From contig JAUZTG010000023.1 in NCBI GenBank assembly GCA_030734395.1, forward strand, positions 496,001-560,000: a DNA stretch of 64,000 nt, written 5' to 3'. Shown piece after piece: positions 32,398 through 42,377 of the stretch. The notes below the pieces were generated by a model. It did no database searches. It was not told the origin of the DNA and saw nothing but the letters and a program-made list of their open reading frames with translations. Numbering within the stretch: the stretch's first letter is position 1; every line of letters starts with the position of its first letter. Source of the DNA: Sarocladium kiliense (taxonomy: Eukaryota; Ascomycota; Sordariomycetes; Hypocreales; Sarocladiaceae). A program made the translations under genes and the position numbers.

Positions 32398-33437
32398 ATG
32401 ACACGCATCAAAAGCCCGGCAGCTCTGCCAGAGCTAGTCAAGACTACGTTTGCCCAAGCACTGGCGGAAGGGGAGCTCAATTACTACCCAACACGTGTCG
32501 CGTTGCTCAGGGTCAATTCCATCCCCGTAAGTCAGCCTCATTACCTCTGAAGTGCAAGACCCGGACCGGAAGCTTCGCAAAAATACCTCCCCATGTCCAA
32601 ACCGATTTCTAATGTGTCCTCTAGTTCCAACTACGCTTTTCTCCAGCCCTCGCCAACAAGCCAAAAGGCCCCCCCAAAGATCCCAACCAGAAACCCTTCG
32701 ACCCCTTCGCCAATCCCCCAGCCGCCCTCAAAATCACCGACCTCAGCACTTCGCACTATCTAGTCCTTAACAAATTCGCCGTAGTACCAGAGCATTTCAT
32801 CCTCGCGACCACGGAATTCAAGCCTCAAACTCACGTTTTGGAAGCGGCTGATCTAGACGCAACACGTGCTTGCATTGAAGCGTATGGGTCGCAAAATGGA
32901 GGGCTTTTCGCGTTCTTTAACTGTGGTGATCACTCCGGAGCGAGCCAGCCGCACAGGCATATTCAGCTCTTGCCGGTTGAGAGGATGAAGGATGGGCTTG
33001 AGGGACCAACTAAGGACGCATGGGGTGTTCTGGCTGAGCGGCTAGTGGATGGCGCTCTCGCGCCGTTCAAGACGTTTACTGAGCGCATCTCACTTGATAT
33101 GTCGGGAAACGAGCTCTGGGACATATATCTACGTCTATACCGCCAAGCTTGTCAGGCTGTCGCACCTTCAGACGACGAGGCTCCAGCTGAGGGTGAAGTA
33201 CTCATCAGCTACAACATGGCTATGACCAGCTCAACATTGACAGTATGTCCGCGCCTCAGCGAAGGACAGGACATCACTACCGAGGACGGCGTCGTGGTGG
33301 GAAAACTGGCTCTGAATGGCACAGTGCTGGCTGGCACAGCTCTCGTCAAGAGTGAAGGCGAATGGGATGCACTGCGGGAAAATGAAGCAAAGTTGGCAGG
33401 ACTCTTGGAAGCCATTGGTATCCCGAACAAGTTATGA
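32398..33437 (+). CDS. Apa1/Apa2-type diadenosine tetraphosphate phosphorylase (ATP adenylyltransferase)
   Basis: Two exons (32398-32526, 32625-33437; 98-nt intron) encode 313 residues. The junction joins Asn-Ser-Ile-Pro to Phe-Gln-Leu-Arg. The HIT-like nucleotide-binding fold shows Leu-Asn-Lys-Phe-Ala-Val-Val-Pro-Glu-His-Phe-Ile-Leu and the active-site His-Arg-His-Ile-Gln-Leu-Leu-Pro, preceded by Cys-Gly-Asp-His-Ser-Gly-Ala-Ser-Gln. A C-terminal ATP adenylyltransferase domain completes the usual length. The enzyme splits Ap4A with phosphate to ATP and ADP in the cytosol. It follows the FIT gene on the same strand with no sign of a functional link. Confidence 0.92.
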
Positions 33438-33650
33438 ACGGAACGAGTGTGATAGATACAACGATATAGGTCATGACGTCGCTATGCCACCTTTCTACCT
33501 ACCTTTCAATGCAATACAGTCTATCAAACATTTAGAAACGCCATTTACCAGGTGCTCCGGACCATGCAATACGCATCAGCACAAATTCCAAATACAGTGA
33601 CCCTTTGCACATGCATCACAGAAATCATCGCAACCCGCTTTCCAGATCTT

Positions 33651-35351
33651 TCATCGCTGGAAGGCTCCACGACCCCGAATGCTTCTGGCCCCGAGGTTAC
33701 CGAAACCATGGGAATTGGCGGTGATCTGCTGCCACTTCTGACTGCATGTAACATAGCTGAACTTGTATGAGGAACCATGTCGGTTGACATAGTCAGCGAC
33801 CTCTTTCCATATGATGCGTTGTGTTCGTCGAACCCTTGGCTTAGAAAGCTGAGCTCGTACAGCATCGCGCAAGAGTTGCTCCTATCAGATGATTAGCTTG
33901 TGCCCTCGACGTTGTCCACGTCCCAAAGACGGCAATTCACTCACGTCTCGGGGTTGCCACGGCGGTCGCCTGACGCGCTCTGTGCTTGGTGTTGTCAAGA
34001 TCCGGTGACGTCCTCGCAGGGTCGGAAGAGCATCTGGGAAGTTTCCAATCCGCTTGATGTCTTTGTATGACAGTCCCCAATCCCTCATTTCCAGAAGAGC
34101 AGCATCTCGAGCATCCTGGTCACGAGCACCCACATCGCCCCATTTGTTGTGTGCGTGCTGGAACAATAGGTGGTACCCGTCAACTCCATCTGATCCGGGA
34201 GTCAGAGGAAGCTCTTCCACTCTACTTTCTTGTAGTTCATTCTCCGGTGTGATGTTGGGAACAGGTAGTTGAGCGCAAGAGGATGGACGGCTCTGCTCGG
34301 AGAGTAGGAGGTCTTGAAGCGGCCACCAAGCCTCTCCGCCATGCGGAAGGGATGCTGGAGATGGGGCCGAATGACTGTTGACTGTTTGAGCTGGAGATAC
34401 ACAGGACTCCGAGTTTGTGAGGTCTTCCGTGCGCTGACTCCGATAGTTCAAGAGATCAGAAGAGGTTTGTAAAGGGAACAGTGACGGTCGACTCCATGGT
34501 GAAGGGGGAGTGGCCGAGGGAAGGGACAAGCTCGAGCTGAAGGGGTCAATGGCGGTCTGAATGCCTCCGGCGGTATGGTTCCATGGTCCTGAGGAGGTGT
34601 ACGAAAGCTCAGTAGGTCCGCTCCTCCACAGTCCAAGTGACATGTCAGGAACTAATGACTCTGAAGCAGACGAAACCGGAACCCCAGGTTCTGAGGAACT
34701 GTACGACAGGGAGGTATCCGCCTCCGAGCTTGGACGGTATACTTCGAGGGGATAACGATACGCAGAAGGGTGCGTGACGGAGGTATCAAAGCGCATCGTC
34801 GTACTGTTAAGAAGAGAGTCAGGGGTAGTCCTGGGACATGCTGCACCCGTTCCATGACCAATATTCAGCGGCGACCATGGTGGCTGATAGAGATCGTACG
34901 AGCTCGGCGGGAGCATTAAGGCCGAAGGCTCCCCGAGAAAGCCAGAACTGAGATCATATCCATACATCAATTCGGGAGAGGTGTTATGGTCGGTGATGGT
35001 ACTCGGAGCAGTGCTTGTCGTTGCAAGGGGTCCATTTGGCTCCGGGAGACTGCCAACAAAAGGACACTGCGATCTGTCATGTTTCAGTAAGAATCACTTG
35101 CGGGAGGACGAATCTGTCTTACGGGTCATCGCTAGGGACATGGCCGCTCGAAATGATGTTACTTTGATCATCAAGCTCCTGTATACATCCGTCAGCGATT
35201 GCAATTCAGAGTCAGGATTGAAGCATGCTGGAAGTCCGGTCCTGTGGCGTGCTTCCCGACACTAGTGAGGGGCCTTGTCCTCGGTGATATCCCTTCGAAG
35301 ACGTACCTCAACATTAATAATGTCCTCAAAAGTCCATTCGTGCGAAGCCAT
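33651..35351 (-). CDS. Myb/SANT-like DNA-binding protein
   Basis: Four exons (35351-35307, 35178-35123, 35073-33945, 33881-33651) encode 486 residues. The first two exons are tiny (15 codons and 56 nt) and were found because the open frame of exon 3 continues upstream of any Met. Most of the protein is Ser/Pro-rich and probably disordered. From about residue 330 comes a helical domain with Leu-Ser-Tyr-Lys-Asp-Ile-Lys and Leu-Arg-Gly-Arg-His-Arg. It is followed by a Myb/SANT-like unit with Trp-Gln-Pro-Arg-Asp-Glu-Gln-Leu-Leu and Ile-Ile-Trp-Lys-Glu-Val-Ala-Asp-Tyr-Val. It ends basic (Arg-Gly-Arg-Gly). It is likely a nuclear regulator; targets are unknown. Confidence 0.78.
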
Positions 35352-37443
35352 GATCACTCCTCGTCCAAGGTGGCTATGTTTGACTTCGAACAAGCAGGGT
35401 CGAGGGCAAGGGGGATGTTGGGGGCGCTTTATACGAGGTCCAGGTACGAATCGGTGGAGTAATATGCCGTTGTCTTCAAGCCGCAATAGGTGCTGCCCGT
35501 AGAGACAATAGTAAGGCCCTGAATAGAGGCATGGCCTCTTCGATAACCTTGGAGGGGCTGGGGCATCCATTTTAGATCAGATGAATCCACCTCTAGAAGT
35601 GTGTAAAGACTGACTGTCACGCCGAGCCTCACCGCCCCTCTAGCAAGCAGGCAAAGGATGCCTTCACAGCTTGACCGCAGCGTCAGTGTCTCCGCCCAAC
35701 TGGTTCCCTAAAGCGGTGTTCCTGTAGTCTCCCGCACCGCCAGTTGCAAGAACTGGGGGGGGGGGGGGGGGGCGAGGCTGTTGGCGAGCAAGGGGATCAA
35801 ACCGAGTGGGGAAAGATATGCGACCAGGTCACTTGATGCTTGCAATAGACGTGGCTCCTATGATTGTGCAAGTCAGTCATCAATGGAGGGGGGAATAGGG
35901 TGTGGGCTTCGAGCTGAATGGGAGATACAGGGCGTTTGCTGTTGGTAGAGACGACAATGACAGGTCATAACTTGGGAAGCCGTGGCCTCTGACCGCCATT
36001 GACAGCCTCAACACGCAATTCTTCATGAAAATAATGAACATGGCTGTTTGTTGGAGACTGAAGGAAGAGTAAAGCAAAATGAATGGCATTACTCACGTTA
36101 GAGACAGGGGATTGCCGATGCCTTCGAGATTCGGAAACAAACTTGTCACCTTCGGGTGCAGTGAGGTACGCAAAAGCATCGATGAAGGCTCTGCTCTCAG
36201 CTCTGTAGATTCGAACCATCAAGATGAAGACAAAAAAGACTCCCAAACGGTTCTGATATCATATTTGACGCTACTCGTGGGTGGTCCATCATATATGGAT
36301 GCTGAAAGGGTTACTTGTCCAGGATAATCCCGTAATGTTAGCCCTCTATATCATATTTGGATGCACATTGCATCCAGAAAGAGCTCCTCTTTCCGAAACG
36401 GGTCGTCCTGGCGATGAGGGCATCGGCAAGGAGTAACCCCCACAGCATGGGCCGCATCGCAATGAGATTGTAGCCGCAAATAGGTTCCAAGAGCTGCTTG
36501 CAGGATTCCGAACGGCGGCCCAGGGGCGACAACTTTCCGTCGGCAAAGGTACGCTAAGAACGCCACAACAATCATCACCGATGGGAATTCCTTGTCATCT
36601 TCGTCAGACTCCAACGTCCCCCTTACCCTTAATCGGTCTTTCCGATGCAAGGTTCTGGTGACGACGCTACGCCCGCTAACTTTCATAATCATCTTGCTGA
36701 AGGGTTCCAGGACACGAGTTGAGCCCAGGCTGCGGGAGTGATATTGTGACAGGACCATGTTCGATATGCACGAAGCCGAGCACTACCTTTGCGCAACGTG
36801 ACCGCTAGACGCTGCCCTGGGTCCCAAGTGCGACCACGATCGCATTGGATCTCAACAAGTGGGCTGGAGGACTCAATCTGACTTCCGCCGGAGTGTTCCG
36901 TACGTGTTTACGACAGTGGCGTCGGGATGACAGAGGTGGGAGTAGAAAGCACAACAGGTCATCCGTCGGTTGCCACCGGTCGGATATCAAAGACGCGGTG
37001 GATTTTCCTCCTTCATACCTTCACAGATTGATGTGAATTAGCATCCAAATCTTAACCATGCCTACGTGTTCCCTCAAGAGCAGGGCTTTCGTCCGCGGAT
37101 TTCGTTCATTATCCCACCCAGGAGTGCATTCACTGGCCGCCTGCATCGTCACACAAAGCCATGACAGTCCCGCCATGCCACGGATTCCCGCATCATATTT
37201 TTCCCACGAGCAGCCTAGACCGTCAAGGGTCATCTGATCCGGGCTCGAGCCCGTTCAAGACGGAGACACCGCCCTACGACCAGGGTACCAAACATGACAT
37301 GTCGATAATCATCTCCTCACGGTCAGGACGGGCCTTCTGAGCTTGAAACGTCCGATCCCGCTGAGATGTGAGCAATCGCTATTGGGGCGGAAGTTGATTT
37401 CGTGTTCAGGACAAGGGCACTGATTATCTTTCTAGAATGATCT
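35352..37443. other. gene-poor region
   Basis: About 2.1 kb without a defensible gene. Several frames (35965-36246, 36351-36758, both minus) lack family resemblance and clear exon structure. An 18-base G run lies at 35755. Confidence 0.45.
35755..35772 (+). repeat. G18 homopolymer tract
   Basis: Eighteen consecutive G bases. The length is likely unstable in the genome and error-prone in sequencing; a G-quadruplex is possible. Confidence 0.9.
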
Positions 37444-38496
37444 TCAGATGTTGGCGGTGATCCCGGGGCTGATTGCCTCCAGCTTCTGGAGAAGCTCCTC
37501 GATGAAGGCATCTTGGATGGCCCGGCCCTCCTTGCTCGTCACAGTTGGCCCTGGCCTGTTACTTGTAAGCATTTGGTCATCTCAATTGGGTCGTAGAACC
37601 TACGTCTCAACGTGGCAGTCGTTCAGGAAAAACCCATGTGTCTCTTTACCGGCGAGCACTCCATGCACCAATGCCCTGCTACCCATGTCTGCAGATCTGG
37701 CGCCAAGCATTGCATATTTAATCTTCATCGCAAGCGCGCCATTCTCTCTCTCCAGATCAGACCTGCAGTAGCTCGGATTTGGTGCGTTGACGACCACAAG
37801 CTTTTTTCCAGAGGCGGAGATGGCATCTGCGATGCCCCTGGTTGCATACAGAGCTAGGAGCTTCGACAAGTTGTACCGGTTTGCCATGTCTGCTACCTGA
37901 GGGTCGTTCAAGCGGTCAAACATGGATCTCTTGTCAGCTTTGCCCTGTTGAAGCTGCGCCATGTTCACCATATAGTGGACTTTTGAGCTGACAAGCGAAA
38001 ATCTGCCGATTGAAGGTCCGTCTCGCAGCTTTGGGAGAAGCAAGAGAAGCAGAAGGCACTGGGAGACAACGTTGACTGTGAGAGACCGCTCGGTTCCCTC
38101 ATCGAGAGCGAACTTCGTTGTGCAGATTGCAGCGTTGGCTAAAACGGCGTCGAGGTGAGGCAGGGTACGAGAAGCCTTGTTTGCGAAGCTTTTGACTGAA
38201 TCGTAACTGCACATGTCCAGCTCCCACACTTCCACCACTTCCGGCTTGCGTCCTGTTGTCTTGAGGAGCTCCTGGCGGGCATCTTCACCCTTTGTCATAC
38301 TTCGAACAGCCATTATGAGCTTGCCTACCCCAATTCTAAGGAGATGTTGACTCGCTTCGTAGCCAAGGCCGCCATTTGCACCCGTGACGATGATAATCTG
38401 GTCCTCGATGCCTGGAATTGGCTCAGGGCGAGGCAACGTCACGAAATGATTCGAGTAGAGAACAGCGCAAGCTGCGCGAAGAGCGGCTGAGGACAT
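37444..38496 (-). CDS. short-chain dehydrogenase (retinol dehydrogenase-like)
   Basis: Two exons (38496-37604 and 37555-37444; 48-nt intron) encode 334 residues from Met-Ser-Ser-Ala-Ala. The frame stays open to 38586, but those 30 extra residues look untranslated. The Rossmann cofactor loop Thr-Gly-Ala-Asn-Gly-Gly-Leu-Gly, Asn-Ala-Ala in Leu-Ala-Asn-Ala-Ala-Ile, the Ser in Val-Ser-Ser-Lys-Val, and the catalytic Tyr-Asn-Leu-Ser-Lys are all present, so the enzyme should be active. The second exon supplies a helical C-terminus ending Ile-Thr-Ala-Asn-Ile. Members of this group reduce ketones or aldehydes with NADPH, often in secondary metabolism. It is divergent from the Zn2Cys6 gene at 38922. 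Confidence 0.87.
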
Positions 38497-38921
38497 GATA
38501 GTCTGTCGATATCGGTTTCCTTTTCGTGTCTGGAGGTGAATTTCGTGGTGCCCGTCTCGTCCGCCATCCTCCCATAGGGTGAGCATGCAGCAACATATAT
38601 GTCAAGAGCCTCATCGTGACGGGTCTTGCGAAACTTGAAGAGTCATGGAATTAGCTATCTCCTCATGTGTTGCAGGAGAATCTGAGACAGCCTGGTGAAA
38701 ATCCTGCAGTGACTTCCTGTCTGCACTGTTGGTCTTTGGCTTGGTGCAGCAAACGCACGCTTTATCTCCGCGCGGAGACCCGCGCGGATTTAAGGCCTCC
38801 AGGCTGTCGTGGACGTGCGGTGCAGTCAGCATTCCTGTGCATGCATCTTTGCTTCTACATAGCGGAATCATCTTATCTCCTTCATCTCAAGCACGACTGA
38901 CCCACGCTGTACTGCTTCGAA
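38497..38921. promoter_or_regulatory. divergent promoter, SDR / Zn2Cys6 regulator
   Basis: A 425-base bidirectional promoter. It carries the twin CCGCGCGG palindromes listed separately and an A/T-rich element (GATTTAAGG) right after them. Confidence 0.5.
38766..38787. promoter_or_regulatory. twin CCG-N2-CGG palindromes, putative operator
   Basis: CCGCGCGG occurs at 38768-38775, inside a perfect 12-base palindrome (38766-38777), and again at 38780-38787. Inverted CGG triplets with short spacing are the standard target form of Zn2Cys6 dimers, and such a gene starts 135 bases downstream. Binding is inferred. Confidence 0.5.
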
Positions 38922-41282
38922 ATGGGCGATCGGAGGATTGAGAAACGGAATCGGCCGCCAGTCAGTTGCAACCCATGCAGGTCTCGCAAGTAAGTGGCTC
39001 TCGCTGCGAAACGGCGGCGTTAAGTGCCGGGACACCAGAAGCGTATCACTTCTGGGCACTGAGCTGATCTATCTGGCGTAGGCTGAAATGTAACCGCGCT
39101 TTGCCTTGCGATACGTGCATCAAACGAGGGAAGTCGGATATCTGCCAATATGCGCCGAATGCGGATCGCAGTAAGGCTGAGGCTAAGAAAGGAGCCGTCA
39201 CTGATCAGCTCAAACGACTGGAAGAAATGATCTTCACTTTGGCTGAGCAGAAGGTATCTCCATCTACTTCAACTACAACACAGGGTACTGCCTTGACTGA
39301 ACGTTCCAAATCGGACTCGGAACCGGTGGTTGATGGCAATAGTTCCAGCTCCAGCCCGTCCCAACCAGGATTTACCGAATCTAATCACTGGCTGTCTATC
39401 ATCGAGGACATCAAGGACATCAGGGCACAGCTTTCTCCCGCTAACGCCGATAGTGCCACGCATTCATCAAGCCTTGGCGCCAGTAGTCATGGTCCGAAGG
39501 CGGGCAGCGATGCATCATCACCAGCGAACGCATCAGATCTTGGCCTTCGACATATCGGTCTCGTGTCAATTGATGACGTGCTCAAAGGTCTTCCAGCGAG
39601 GGAACTATGCGACTTTTGGGTCTCGCACTATTTCCAGGCTCGCTTTACTACTCTACGTGAGTACATCAGTCTTGGCGTAGAAGAAACGATCATCTAACGA
39701 AGCCAACTGAAGCCCTTCTTCATCCAAGTAAATTCCAACAAGAGGTCAGTGATTCACGCCCGTTTTGTTCGTCTACGCCGAGCTGCAAGACTGACAGATA
39801 GCAGTACGAGACCTTCTGGCAGGATCACAGTAAGGTGTCGCCTATCTGGATCGCCCTGCTATTTTCGATTCTCAGCCTGGCAGCGGGCACGAACCAAAGC
39901 CCTAGCATCAACAATGGCGAAATGAAGAAGGTTCCCACCGTCCAAGACCTCAGCGCCAGAACAGAGCAGTGCCTTATTCTCGGAAGATACACAGAGGGAG
40001 GAGAGTATGTCATGGAGACACTGGTCCTCCACATCCAGAGCTATTATTTGACAGGCAAAGATGCAAGCAAGGATGTCTGGTTTGCCGCTGGGGTGACCGT
40101 TCGCCTAGCTCTTCGGCTGGGTTACCATCGCGATCCTTCAACCCAAAGGAGCCTCACAAGTCTCACGCCCTATGAATGCGAGATGAGGCGACGGGTGTGG
40201 CTGACCATCTACCAACTCGATGCACTCATTTCCTTTCAGGTCGGACTTCCGAGCATGATACCTGTTGACTCCTGCGACACACGACCGCCTTTGAATCTGG
40301 AACTATCGTACTTGGACCCGGACGTGCAGGAGTTGCCACCACCCCGACCGATGACCGATCATACCTCAGCAACGTACCCCATCGCGAAGCAGCCAGTTAT
40401 TGAAATGTTCAGACGAATCGTCTCACACACTCAGTCCCTCACTCCTCGGCCGTATGAAGAGACCCTTCAGCTGGACAGTTCATTGCGCAATGCTTACGAT
40501 GGAATGCCCGACGTTCTCAAAGCTCAGCCAATCAGTCGGTCACTGGTTGATGGCAACAGCCTCGTCATCCGACGAATGACTCTCGAGTTCCTCTTCCTCA
40601 AGAGCGTCATCATCCTTCACCGCCAGCATCTTGCTCACCTTGGGAACGCTTTGGCATCACCTTCCCATCAAGCATGCCTTAGAGCAGCACTTACCATGCT
40701 CGAACGTCTTGGGGAGCTTCACCAAGCTATGAAACCTGGGGGGCTTTTGTACAACGACCGATGGCTGCTCACAACGTTGAACACCAGTGACATGATCTTC
40801 GCCTCAGTGGTCATATGCCTTGACCTGACGATTCGTGTAACGGCACCACCATGTGCATGCCATGTTGGCTTGTCGCCTCAACCTCAAGAGTCTGTAGTGA
40901 CACTAGAGATGGGTCTGGAAGCAGTCCAGCGCGCTCAGAAAGTCTGGGAGGCATTTGGTGAGACATCCAGCGAGGCACGACTCGCTGCGGGAGCGCTAGA
41001 TGCTACTATCCAGCGCGTCAAGGAGTATCTGCGAAACGAAGCAGCACCTTACGAAGCTTTACAAAAGGTCACTTTTGATAATTCTGGAGTTGGGCTCACG
41101 ATGAACGATGAACCGAGCTTTGAGCCGTTGGGAGATACTTTGCATTGGGTGAGTAGACGCGGACTTTACTGGATAAAGGGGGAGACTAACCTATTTGCCA
41201 GGAATTTATTGACCAGTGGATGCCGGATACTGACGAAGTGATGCCCGATCTGGCCGCTTGGGTTCTCAACGGGGGAGGGTAA
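38922..41282 (+). CDS. Zn2Cys6 transcription factor
   Basis: Five exons (38922-38989, 39082-39656, 39713-39744, 39805-41148, 41202-41282) encode 699 residues; exon 3 is only 32 nt and restores Leu-Leu-His-Pro-Ser-Lys-Phe. The zinc cluster has Cys at residues 16, 19, 26, 32, 35 and 44, split by intron 1 after Arg-Lys. A coiled coil (Leu-Lys-Arg-Leu-Glu-Glu-Met-Ile) and a Ser/Thr-rich linker follow. The fungal transcription factor domain includes Leu-Ala-Leu-Arg-Leu-Gly-Tyr-His-Arg-Asp and Met-Arg-Arg-Arg-Val-Trp-Leu-Thr-Ile-Tyr. It is a nuclear regulator. It is divergent from the SDR, with paired CGG palindromes between them, so self-regulation or control of the SDR is plausible. Confidence 0.9.
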
Positions 41283-41933
41283 CATAGCATCCCCTTGCTC
41301 AGCCACTGATTATTCAAATGTCAAGCCATTTCCCATCCACTCTTATGGATCCACATCTTGACGAAGTACTTCCTCAACTCTCTTGATCAACTTATCTGGT
41401 GGCTATATGTCGCAGCTTTTGGTTGGTTCTGTCTATTCGGTGTACGGAGAGTGCGAGTTATGCACATGTCAGGGAAGCCTTCCAAAGTCATACCGCATTC
41501 TGGTTCATAGGCCAGGGGTATCAACATTATCTTCAGTATGAATGTAATTGTCGCAAATGGATAGCATGCAATCGGATACCATGTGCTCTTAGAGGCAAGG
41601 CACAGCACCATCCTTCCGTAATTTCCGTTATCAGTCGCAACAGACCAAAGATACAGAATGGTCCACAGACAGGGATAAACATCCGTCAAGCAACATCCAG
41701 TTGTCTCCTCCTGTTCTATTTAGGAATAAACCCGCTTTATCTTCTGCCTAAGTTCCACTGGGGTGCGCTTGGTCCATAAGCCGGGCATGTTCGGCGTCAG
41801 TCCCGAAGTGCACCGGCGCGAGTGCCGGAGGTTCGCCGACGCTATAAGTGGCGTGTCTGGGAATAAAGGATACTTAAACTGGATGTAATCACTAGGAGCT
41901 CTAGAAAGAACCAGGGAAGCATGGCCCCTCACA
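41283..41933. other. intergenic, no gene seen
   Basis: Holds the 3' end of the regulator gene; no family-like frame is visible. Confidence 0.4.
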
Positions 41934-42281
41934 CTAGGATGCGGGTAGCTCAACTAGTACCACTTCCATAGGATCGTACCCTGAGTCCTCCATAGATAGA
42001 AGTTCCGAAAACACCGGGTCTCCCGACTCGAGCCTGGCGATTCGGCTGTCATCGTACCAGATCTTGTCCAGCTTTAGGCTATCAAGGCTTCTCATTGATG
42101 GTCCCCAGGATATAAGATGCGGGGGTGGGGAGAACATTTCCTGTGTGTATCGGCAATCTCGGGTAGCTCTTCTGTGCAGCAACTTATTAATTCGACTTGG
42201 TCTCACCTTCAAATTCCGCTGCAACACTTTGGAGTTCGAGGGGCTCTCCAATTCTTCATCGTCATACTGCAGACTACTCAA
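41934..42281 (-). CDS. possible small hypothetical protein
   Basis: A 115-residue open frame begins Met-Ser-Ser-Leu-Gln-Tyr-Asp-Asp-Glu-Glu, with an acidic start, a basic middle and an acidic end. It has no signal peptide, no membrane segment and no recognised family. It would start only 96 bases from the DUF5703 gene, and an overlapping open frame on the plus strand weakens the case. It could equally be non-coding promoter sequence. Confidence 0.22.
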   Translation of the reverse strand: MSSLQYDDEELESPSNSKVLQRNLKVRPSRINKLLHRRATRDCRYTQEMFSPPPHLISWGPSMRSLDSLKLDKIWYDDSRIARLESGDPVFSELLSMEDSGYDPMEVVLVELPAS

Positions 42282-42377
42282 GCTGACTCAGTCCCCAATT
42301 CGGCTCTGCACGGTGTTGGTCTCCTTTAGTTTCTCTATCAGCTCTCTGAGGGTACGCAGCAGCTCTTGCTGCCCATC

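Noticed and set aside
36351..36758. 135-codon minus-strand open frame
   Set aside because: No recognisable domain; the overlapping frames on the same strand look equally random.
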